Shown one piece after another: positions 24,624 through 30,252 of a DNA stretch of 34,119 nucleotides (the stretch's first letter is position 1; every line of letters starts with the position of its first letter). The notes below the pieces were generated by a model. It saw nothing but the letters and a program-made list of their open reading frames with translations, did no database searches and had not been told where the DNA came from. This stretch comes from Ilumatobacteraceae bacterium (lineage in GTDB: Bacteria > Actinomycetota > Acidimicrobiia > Acidimicrobiales > Ilumatobacteraceae), in contig JALRBT010000006.1 of assembly GCA_023262255.1 (NCBI GenBank), positions 9,660 to 43,778 of the forward strand. The letters are read 5' to 3'. Position numbers and translations under genes: made by a program.

Positions 24624-25262
24624 TTAGACGGCGTCGTTGGTGGTGATGTGCGTCGGCGTAACGAGTGCGATGAACTCGCCGGCGACCAGATTGCCATCCC
24701 GGTCCACGGCAAAGTGGCAGCCCTCCAGGTTGTGGAGTCGTCGATCGTGCACCTGCATCATGCGCCGCACCGTTCGAATGACGCCACTGTGACTCACCAC
24801 CAGCACGCGCGACGAAGAGCCGGTGATGTGGCGTGACGACGTGAGGACGTCGCGCAGCGCCTGCTCCGCCCGCGCAAACACCACCTCCGGGGCCTCGTGC
24901 CCCGGGGGAGTGCGACGGTTGCGCAGGTAGTCGGGCCACCCGGCTTCGATCTCGGGTTCGCGGAGGCCCTGCCACGGACCAACGTCGGTCTCGACGAGAC
25001 GGTCGTCGACTCGTACGTCGCCAACACCGAGCCGTACGGCGATGATCTCGGCGGTTTCACGTGCCCGCGAGAGGGAACTCGATGTCACCCCGTTGATCAC
25101 GATGCCGTCCGTGAGTAAGCGTTCGGCGGCTGCCCGTGCTTGTGCACGGCCGATCGGTGTGAGTCGGGTGTCGGCGCGTCCCTGCCATTTACCCAGCACG
25201 TTCCACTCCGACTCGCCGTGACGGACGACGATTGCCGAGTTCGAAGTGGTCTGTTCGGTCAT
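24624..25262 (-). CDS. histidine phosphatase family protein (phosphoglycerate mutase-like)
   Basis: 212 residues from ATG 25262. N-terminal RHG motif IVVRHGESEWN with the phospho-accepting His15, LTPIGRAQARAAAERL, SSLSRARETAEII, an acidic residue in ETDVGPWQGL, and the second catalytic His in LVVSHSGVIRTVRRM. Soluble phosphatase of the branch-1 family, which includes CobC, PhoE and 2,3-bisphosphoglycerate-dependent mutases. Length and lack of mutase-specific blocks favour a phosphatase. An in-frame TTG at 25271 (adding MHL) lies six bases after TACTCT, the usual leaderless spacing in this window, so the true start may be 25271. Divergent from the MoaD-RsiG fusion gene. Confidence 0.9.
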   Translation of the reverse strand: MTEQTTSNSAIVVRHGESEWNVLGKWQGRADTRLTPIGRAQARAAAERLLTDGIVINGVTSSSLSRARETAEIIAVRLGVGDVRVDDRLVETDVGPWQGLREPEIEAGWPDYLRNRRTPPGHEAPEVVFARAEQALRDVLTSSRHITGSSSRVLVVSHSGVIRTVRRMMQVHDRRLHNLEGCHFAVDRDGNLVAGEFIALVTPTHITTNDAV

Positions 25263-25277
25263 GAGATGCAAGGAGGC

Positions 25278-25299
25278 AGAGTAGTGGCTTCTGTACGCT
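25278..25299. promoter_or_regulatory. divergent candidate -10 pair for the histidine phosphatase and the MoaD-RsiG fusion
   Basis: Minus strand TACTCT (25283-25278) is six bases before TTG 25271. Plus strand TACGCT (25294-25299) is six bases before GTG 25306. Outward-facing leaderless starts sit only 34 bases apart. Confidence 0.4.
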
Positions 25300-25305
25300 G
25301 ACCTC

Positions 25306-26028
25306 GTGGCGCGCTTGCTTCTCTTCGCATCGGCTCGTGAGGCGGCAGGTCGTTCACGCGAAATCGTTGCCGGCACCACCGTGGCGGAAGTATTGAACAC
25401 GGCCACGCAGCAATTCGGAACCTCGTTCGAAGCCGTGTTGGGATCCTGCACGGTGTGGCTGAACGGAGAGGAATGTAGTCCCGACGCCCAGGTGAGCGAC
25501 ACGGACGAAGTAGCGGTCCTGCCGCCGGTATCCGGTGGCGCCGACCTTTCGGCACTCACGCTCGAGCAAGTTCGGGCGCAGCGACAGGAGTTGCAGGAGG
25601 AGGAGGACGCGGTTTCGTTCGCCCGTCGAATGGCACAAGGGCGCCTGGACATCGCTCGCAATGAGCAGCGTCGTCGCAGTGATGGCGATCTGACGAATGC
25701 CGACATCACCGATGGCATCACCCGGGTGTTCGCCGAAGAGCGCGGGTCTGGCTCCAACCGTCCGCCACGGGACACTGCCGTGATGGTGGATCATCCACTG
25801 GTGGCCGAACTCGAGACGTTGTGCGTTGAGGTTGGCTTTGGAAGTTTGCGACAACTTGACGACGACGAACTGGAGGGTTGCTGTCAGCGACTCTCGGAGT
25901 TCGAGTCGCGGGTGTCGTCCCGGAGGAAATCTTTGTTCGGTCAGATCGACGAGTTGTCGAACGAACTGGTCCGTCGTTACCGAGCGGAGGCCACGAACAT
26001 CGACTCGCTGCTCGACGAAAAGCGTTGA
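25306..26028 (+). CDS. fusion of a MoaD/ThiS-like sulfur-carrier domain with an RsiG-like c-di-GMP-binding anti-sigma domain
   Basis: 240 residues. Residues 1-78 form a beta-grasp MoaD/ThiS domain (RLLLFASAREAAGRSREIV...VWLNGEE...DEVAVLPPVSGG) ending in the carrier-type Gly77-Gly78. With no stop or linker the chain goes on into helices that match RsiG, the actinobacterial anti-sigma factor. E100-DAV-S104-FA-R107-RMA-Q111-GRL-D115 fits its published c-di-GMP motif E(X)3S(X)2R(X)3Q(X)3D exactly. A second copy exactly 100 residues later, E200...S204...R207...F211...D215, has Phe for Gln. The ending ELVRRYRAEATNIDSLL also resembles RsiG. No in-frame ATG/GTG/TTG lies between the domains; the first is Met109, inside the motif. 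The likely role of the C-terminal part is to bind a WhiG-type sigma factor under c-di-GMP control. The role of the carrier domain is unknown. GTG start six bases after TACGCT. First gene of a run with xre, mshA, ybjN and proC. Confidence 0.85.
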   Translation: MARLLLFASAREAAGRSREIVAGTTVAEVLNTATQQFGTSFEAVLGSCTVWLNGEECSPDAQVSDTDEVAVLPPVSGGADLSALTLEQVRAQRQELQEEEDAVSFARRMAQGRLDIARNEQRRRSDGDLTNADITDGITRVFAEERGSGSNRPPRDTAVMVDHPLVAELETLCVEVGFGSLRQLDDDELEGCCQRLSEFESRVSSRRKSLFGQIDELSNELVRRYRAEATNIDSLLDEKR

Positions 26029-26061
26029 CGATCCTGCACCGTGTTCCGAGAGTGAGTGGAC

Positions 26062-26412
26062 ATGCCCGGTAGAAAACGCCCGGATCTCGGTTCGTTCATT
26101 CGACAGCAGCGAGAGATTGCACAGCAGTCGATCCGTGACTTGGCCAAGCGCGCCGGAGTCTCGAATCCGTACCTGTCGCAGATCGAGCGAGGTCTGCGTA
26201 AACCGTCGGCCGACATCTTGCAGCAGATTGCACGCGCGCTGGAGATTTCCGCCGAGACGCTCTATGAGCGCGCTGGAATGCTCGATACGAAGGAATCCCA
26301 GGGCAATGCGGTCGTGGATGCCATCGCCACCGACCCACGTTTGTCCGACGACCAAAAGCAGGCAATGTTGGCGATCTACCGCAGTTTCGTGGCGGACGAC
26401 ACGACCAATTGA
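26062..26412 (+). CDS. XRE-family helix-turn-helix transcriptional regulator
   Basis: 116 residues from ATG 26062. The track start GTG 26056 adds two residues. A Cro/C1-type helix-turn-helix (about 8-65) reads FIRQQREIAQQSIRDLAKRAGVSNPYLSQIERGLRKPSADILQQIARALEIS. A short helical C-terminal part (LSDDQKQAMLAIYRSFV) follows. Closely similar small regulators are conserved in Actinomycetota, e.g. the Rv0474 type, but their targets are poorly known. It is 33 bases after the MoaD-RsiG fusion and 47 before mshA, so it may control this run. No clear Shine-Dalgarno and no TANNNT at the usual distance, which fits an internal operon gene. Confidence 0.9.
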   Translation: MPGRKRPDLGSFIRQQREIAQQSIRDLAKRAGVSNPYLSQIERGLRKPSADILQQIARALEISAETLYERAGMLDTKESQGNAVVDAIATDPRLSDDQKQAMLAIYRSFVADDTTN

Positions 26413-26459
26413 GGCCCGACCTCGTCGGTGGCCGCCGCTTCCAGATAGGTTCAGAATCC

Positions 26460-27686
26460 ATGGCTGCTTCCCCTGTGCAGCGTGTTGCTGTGCTGTCCCT
26501 GCACACCTCGCCACTCGCCCAACCCGGCGTGGGCGACGGCGGCGGCATGAACGTGTACGTTCGTGAACTCACCTCCTCGTTGGCACGACTCGGCGTGGAG
26601 TGCACCACGTATACGCGCGCCTGGAAGCGCGGTTTGCCCGACGTGGTGGAGATCGAACCGAATCACCGACTGGTGCACGTGCGTGCCGGAGACGTGGATC
26701 TTCCCAAGGAGCAGCTGGTGGAAATCGTCCCGGAGTTCACCGACACGGTGAGCCACCACCTGCGCACGCATTCGCCCGCCGATGTGATCCACGCCAATTA
26801 TTGGTTGTCCGGGTTGTCGGGCCATCAACTGAAGCACGACCTGAACTTGCCGCTCATCACCACCTTCCACACGTTGGCCCGGGTGAAGGCGTTGCACGGC
26901 GATGCCGAGTCGGTTGAACGCCAGAAGATCGAGTCGTCAATCATCGGATGCAGTGATGCAATCTTCGTTTCGTGCGAGGAGGAACGTCGGCAGTTTCGCG
27001 AACTGTACGGCGCATCACCAGGCACGGTCGAGGTGATCACGCCAGGAGTCGACCGCGCGTACTTCTCGCCGGGAAGTCGAGTGGGTGCCCGAAGTGCGTT
27101 GGGCCTCGGTAAACAGCCTGTGTTGTTGTTCGTCGGACGAATCCAGCCGTTGAAGGGACTCGATGTCGCCATCGAAACCCTCGCCACGCTGGAACGTCGA
27201 GATGCCGTGCTCCTCGTAGTGGGCGGAGCGAGTGGCAGGGAAGGTAATCGGGAGTACGCGCGGATGGTCGCACTTTCCGAACGGCTTGGAGTTGCCGATC
27301 GAGTGCACTTCATCGATCCACAGCCGCACCACCTGCTCTCCACCTTCTACCGCGCGGCCGACGTGGTGTTGGTTCCCTCGCGAAGCGAGAGTTTCGGACT
27401 GGTTGCGCTCGAAGCATCGGCGTGCGGCACACCGGTGGTTGCCACCGCAGTGGGTGGGTTGATGTCGCTGATCGCCGATGGCGTCAACGGCTATCTCGTG
27501 CCGCAGCGTGATGCCTCATTGTTCGCAGCCCGAGTCACACAGGTGTTGGACGATCCCCACCTTGCGGCCCGACTGAGCGACGAGGCGGTGATTCGCAGTC
27601 AGCGGTATTCATGGCAGCACGCTGCGATGCGTATGCGCCGAACGGTGGCGGAGTTTGCCGCTCGCGATCTCGTGCTCTGCAGTTGA
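26460..27686 (+). CDS. mshA: MshA-like D-inositol-3-phosphate glycosyltransferase (mycothiol synthesis)
   Basis: GT4-family, GT-B fold, 408 residues from ATG 26460. The track start TTG 26409 overlaps the preceding gene. MshA joins UDP-GlcNAc to 1-L-myo-inositol 1-phosphate in the first step of mycothiol synthesis. Signature N-terminus: VAVLSLHTSPLAQPGVGDGGGMNVYVRELTSSLARLGVECTTYTR. IHANYWLSGLSGHQL and TFHTLARVKALH also fit. The C-terminal donor site is SRSESFGLVALEASACGTPVVATAVGGL. YbjN follows directly, the same order as mshA-Rv0487 in Mycobacterium, which supports the call. TAGGTT lies eight bases before the ATG. Other GT4 enzymes look similar, so activity is inferred. Confidence 0.9.
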   Translation: MAASPVQRVAVLSLHTSPLAQPGVGDGGGMNVYVRELTSSLARLGVECTTYTRAWKRGLPDVVEIEPNHRLVHVRAGDVDLPKEQLVEIVPEFTDTVSHHLRTHSPADVIHANYWLSGLSGHQLKHDLNLPLITTFHTLARVKALHGDAESVERQKIESSIIGCSDAIFVSCEEERRQFRELYGASPGTVEVITPGVDRAYFSPGSRVGARSALGLGKQPVLLFVGRIQPLKGLDVAIETLATLERRDAVLLVVGGASGREGNREYARMVALSERLGVADRVHFIDPQPHHLLSTFYRAADVVLVPSRSESFGLVALEASACGTPVVATAVGGLMSLIADGVNGYLVPQRDASLFAARVTQVLDDPHLAARLSDEAVIRSQRYSWQHAAMRMRRTVAEFAARDLVLCS

Positions 27687-27708
27687 GCGTGGTGCGAAGT
27701 CGGACGCC

Positions 27709-28176
27709 GTGAGCAATCTGTTCGACGAGGGTGAGCGCGCGAGTTTCGAGCGTCGCATCGACGAATGGCTTGCAACGGTGCACCAATCCCACCCCAACAC
27801 CATCTCTGCCGGTCGTGCGCCGAACGAATCGGACCGTTGGATGGTTCGTCTACGAGGTGATGTAAAGGAATTCACCACCATCTGGCTGCGACTCGGTCAA
27901 CGCACATTGCACTACGAGACGTACGTGATGCCGTTTCCCGAGGAGAACTCGGCGGAGGTCTTCGAGGTTCTCCTACGACGAAACGAAAGGCTGGTGGGCG
28001 CCCACTATGCACTCGGTGCAGAAAATGCGGTGTTCCTCACCGGGCAGTTGGTGCTCGCTGCATTGACGGAGTCGGAGTTGGATCGCATCATCGGCACGTT
28101 GTATGTCACCGTCGAGGCACAATTCGACGAACTCGTCCGTCGCGCATTTGCGAGTCGATTTTCGTCGGCTCAGTAG
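27709..28176 (+). CDS. YbjN-domain protein
   Basis: 155 residues from GTG 27709. The track start at 27655 lies inside mshA. Sequence of the YbjN family (type III secretion chaperone-like fold): LGQRTLHYETYVMPFPEENSAEVFEVLLRRNERLVGAHYALGAENAVFLTGQLVLAALTESELDRIIGTLYVTVE. Biochemical role unknown. The family often lies next to mshA in Actinomycetota (as Rv0487 beside Rv0486), so a link to mycothiol or envelope stress is plausible. 22 bases after mshA. Its stop codon TAG opens the TAGCCT that precedes proC. Confidence 0.88.
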   Translation: MSNLFDEGERASFERRIDEWLATVHQSHPNTISAGRAPNESDRWMVRLRGDVKEFTTIWLRLGQRTLHYETYVMPFPEENSAEVFEVLLRRNERLVGAHYALGAENAVFLTGQLVLAALTESELDRIIGTLYVTVEAQFDELVRRAFASRFSSAQ

Positions 28177-28186
28177 CCTTCGCAAC

Positions 28187-28984
28187 GTGGGAGCAGTTCC
28201 GGTGTTGGTGATCATCGGCGGTGGAAACATGGGTGCGGCCCTCGTGGAAGGGGCACTCCATGCTGGGAGGAGTCCCGGCGAGATCATCGTCGTGGAAGCA
28301 CGGGAGGACCGTCGTCGGGAACTGACGCACATGTTTCCCGGTGTCGAAGTAACCGAATCGATTCCCGCGTGTGGCGACGTCATCGTCGCGGTGAAGCCTT
28401 CACAGGTTGCGGAAGTCTGCACGGCTGCGGTGGCGCGCGGAGCATCGCGCATCATGTCGATTGCCGCGGGTGTGCGACTCGCAGCCTTGCAGCAGGCGAC
28501 CGGGGAGGCCGTACGTGTGGTGCGCGCAATGCCCAACACCCCGGCCCTCGTGGGAATGTCGGCAACCGCCGTCTGTGTCTCGGCCAACTGTGACGCCGCC
28601 GATCGGTCGTGGGCACGACAACTGATGGAAGGCATGGGAAGCGTGGTGGAGTTGGATGAGTCGATGCTCGATGCGTTCACCGGACTGATTGGTTCGGGTC
28701 CCGCATACGTTTTTTACCTGGCGGAATCGCTGTACCACGCGGCTCGCGCGGAAGGTTTCGACTCCGTCACAAGCGCCACACTGGTTTCGCAGTTGATTGC
28801 CGGATCGGCTGCGCTCCTGCAACGCGAACCCGATGGCGCCGAGCATCTCCGCCTGCGTGTAACGTCGCCGAACGGTACCACGGCGGCAGGGGTCGCCCAA
28901 TTGGAGATGCACGGCGTTCGTGACGCGATCATCAAGGCAGTTCGTGCGGCAACCGATCGCAGCAAGGAACTCGGTGACGCATAG
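28187..28984 (+). CDS. proC: pyrroline-5-carboxylate reductase
   Basis: Last step of proline synthesis: 1-pyrroline-5-carboxylate + NAD(P)H to L-proline. 265 residues from GTG 28187. The track start at 28103 lies inside ybjN. Rossmann motif VIIGGGNMGAALVEG at the N-terminus, VKPSQVAEVC, RAMPNTPALVGMSATAV and the C-terminal signature SGPAYVFYLAESLYHAARAEGF...LRLRVTSPNGTTAAGVAQLE. TAGCCT (28174-28179) starts with the ybjN stop and is seven bases before the GTG, so proC may have its own leaderless transcript as well as read-through from mshA. Last gene of the run. Confidence 0.95.
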   Translation: MGAVPVLVIIGGGNMGAALVEGALHAGRSPGEIIVVEAREDRRRELTHMFPGVEVTESIPACGDVIVAVKPSQVAEVCTAAVARGASRIMSIAAGVRLAALQQATGEAVRVVRAMPNTPALVGMSATAVCVSANCDAADRSWARQLMEGMGSVVELDESMLDAFTGLIGSGPAYVFYLAESLYHAARAEGFDSVTSATLVSQLIAGSAALLQREPDGAEHLRLRVTSPNGTTAAGVAQLEMHGVRDAIIKAVRAATDRSKELGDA

Positions 28985-29084
28985 CGTCGCTGCGGCAGGA
29001 TAGCAACCTTTCCGCGTGCGGTGTGAGCACGATTTCGACTCGAACGTCATCGATTCGACTCGCAAAATTTCGTCGAGTTGGGTG

Positions 29085-29112
29085 TTGCAAAATCTCCAAC
29101 ACTGCGTAAGGT
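29085..29112 (+). promoter_or_regulatory. candidate promoter with overlapping inverted repeat
   Basis: TTGCAA (29085-29090), a 16-base spacer and TAAGGT (29107-29112) make a reasonable -35/-10 pair, with transcription expected from about 29119. The inverted repeat GTGTTG (29082-29087) and CAACAC (29097-29102) overlaps the -35 and could be an operator. Two copies of TCGACTCG lie just upstream, near 29036 and 29055. Confidence 0.5.
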
Positions 29113-29118
29113 AGGACT

Positions 29119-29222
29119 TCATCAGATCACCGGACGGCGTGCCGTTCCGGGAGTCGCGCCCGAAAGGGTTGCGCCGTATGGGTCGGTGCCGTCGGGGGGT
29201 TGGCACCGACCCTTACGTTTTT
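29119..29222 (+). ncRNA. candidate structured small RNA or attenuator leader upstream of the SAM hydrolase gene
   Basis: About 104 bases from the predicted start to a strong terminator. Three hairpins follow one another: CCGGA..GGC-GT-GCC..TCCGG (about 29130-29150), GCGCCC-GAAA-GGG..GCGC (about 29155-29175) with a GAAA tetraloop, and the terminator stem. There is no open frame of note inside. The terminator ends 32 bases before the ATG of the SAM hydrolase gene. So it could be a free small RNA, or a leader that decides read-through, as in a riboswitch or attenuator. I could not match it to tmRNA, SRP RNA, 6S RNA or a riboswitch class that I know. The 5' end is inferred from the promoter. Confidence 0.45.
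29180..29222 (+). terminator. strong intrinsic terminator
   Basis: GGGTCGGTGCC (29180-29190) pairs perfectly over 11 bases with GGCACCGACCC (29202-29212) around an 11-base loop (GTCGGGGGGTT). TTACGTTTTT (29213-29222) follows as the U-tract. It is the only clear intrinsic terminator in the window. It ends transcription from the candidate small RNA and read-through from the proC run. Confidence 0.85.
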
Positions 29223-29254
29223 CCGCAATAGCGTGACCATCCGGCGATCATCTC

Positions 29255-30136
29255 ATGACGAATCAGCGATACGACACTATCTCGTTCCTCTCCGACTACG
29301 GAGTACGCGACGAGTTCGTCGGCATCGTGAAGTGCGTCATCGCCGACCTTGCACCCCATGCGAAGGTGATCGACCTCACGCACGACATTCCACCGTTCGA
29401 CGTCCGCGCAGGTTCTCTGGCACTTGCCCGTTGCATCTCCTACGCGCCGACGGGCATCGTGCTGGCCGTGGTCGACCCCGGCGTGGGAACGACGCGTCGT
29501 GCGGTTGCGGTTTCCGTGGGGGGCGGGCGAGGGGTGTTGATCGGCCCAGACAATGGCTTGCTCTCGATGGGTACGGCATTGGCCGGAGGTGCCGAGTCGG
29601 CCGTGGTGCTCAACAATCCCGAGTACCAACTCGCCACACCCGGCACGACGTTTGCCGGTCGGGACATTTTCGCACCAGCAGCAGCGCATCTCTGCAACGG
29701 CGTGCCGCTTGCCGCACTCGGTGATGCAATCGATCCGAATGTGCTGCTGCCTGGTGTGGTTCCTCTCTCACGTGTCGAAGGTGAGGAGACGATTGCAGAA
29801 ATCACGTGGGTGGATCGCTACGGAAACTGTCAACTCAACGTCGGCCCGGACGAAGTTTCGTCGTACGGGAGCACACTGAGCATCACTTTCACCACAGCGT
29901 CCGGCGAGCGTTCGTCGCGATCGGCGGTGGTGGCACCGAACTTCTCTGCAATCGGTGGTGGTATCGGATTGGTCATCGATTCCTTCGGGATGTTGGCAAT
30001 CTCCGTCGATCGTGGATCGGCGGCGGATGCGCTGTCGCTCGGTGTTGGTGATGCCGTGACGCTGTCGGCACTCGACGACGTTGGTGGCGTTACCACGAAC
30101 GTTCGATTGCGCCGCAGCCAGTCGACGCCGGAGTGA
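29255..30136 (+). CDS. S-adenosylmethionine hydrolase (SAM hydroxide adenosyltransferase, DUF62 family)
   Basis: 293 residues. The family hydrolyses SAM to adenosine and methionine and is related to fluorinases and chlorinases. N-terminal ISFLSDYGVRDEFVGIVKCVI contains the substrate-binding Asp. IDLTHDIPPFDVRAGSLAL, AVVDPGVGTTRRAV (Asp and Arg of the Asp-Arg-His set), GPDNGLL, GRDIFAPAAAHL (His), and the C-terminal WVDRYGNCQLNV and SFGMLAISVDRGSAADAL are all typical. The 22-23-residue insert that marks fluorinases is not seen, so plain hydrolysis is expected. ATG 29255 lies after the strong terminator, and no TANNNT or Shine-Dalgarno is at the usual distance. It may depend on read-through from the structured leader. 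Confidence 0.93.
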   Translation: MTNQRYDTISFLSDYGVRDEFVGIVKCVIADLAPHAKVIDLTHDIPPFDVRAGSLALARCISYAPTGIVLAVVDPGVGTTRRAVAVSVGGGRGVLIGPDNGLLSMGTALAGGAESAVVLNNPEYQLATPGTTFAGRDIFAPAAAHLCNGVPLAALGDAIDPNVLLPGVVPLSRVEGEETIAEITWVDRYGNCQLNVGPDEVSSYGSTLSITFTTASGERSSRSAVVAPNFSAIGGGIGLVIDSFGMLAISVDRGSAADALSLGVGDAVTLSALDDVGGVTTNVRLRRSQSTPE

Positions 30137-30156
30137 CGCTCGGTAAGGTGGTCGGC

Positions 30157-30240
30157 GTGCGTCCCGCTACAACGCTGGCACTGGGGTTGCTTCTCGCGGC
30201 CATCTTTGCGGCAGGTCTCGTTTCCATCTTGATGAGCTAG
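30157..30240 (+). CDS. 27-residue hydrophobic membrane peptide
   Basis: GTG 30157 to TAG 30240, too short for the track. The product is MRPATTLALGLLLAAIFAAG followed by LVSILMS: a positively charged start and one membrane helix filling the rest. AAGGTGG (30145-30151) lies five bases before the GTG as a strong Shine-Dalgarno. The overlapping TAAGGT (30144-30149) also fits the leaderless pattern at seven bases. It sits between the SAM hydrolase gene (stop 20 bases upstream) and the acyl-CoA synthetase gene (ATG 12 bases downstream). Function unknown. It may be a subunit or regulator of a membrane partner, or a short translated leader for the synthetase gene. Confidence 0.6.
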   Translation: MRPATTLALGLLLAAIFAAGLVSILMS

Positions 30241-30252
30241 CACCACGCAACT

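Noticed and set aside
24613-24975. Upstream part of the 516-residue MFS ORF
   Set aside because: It runs through the histidine phosphatase gene in another frame and lacks membrane segments. GTG 24612 starts the first MFS region.
25270-25301. Perfect Shine-Dalgarno AAGGAGG seven bases before GTG GCT TCT GTA CGC TGA, a five-codon leader ORF ahead of the MoaD-RsiG fusion
   Set aside because: The region is better explained by back-to-back leaderless starts. The minus strand reads TACTCT-6-TTG for the histidine phosphatase, and the plus strand reads TACGCT-6-GTG for the fusion. The plus-strand start would then fall after the AAGGAGG, leaving it untranscribed.
29129-29165. Guanidine-III riboswitch
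   Set aside because: Only the opening CCGGACG and a GCCGT-like stretch match. The pseudoknot strand and the conserved second half are missing, and no guanidine-related gene follows.
29255-30136. Fluorinase or chlorinase instead of SAM hydrolase
   Set aside because: The loop insertion that marks halogenating members is not visible, and the Asp-Arg-His set of the hydrolases is present.
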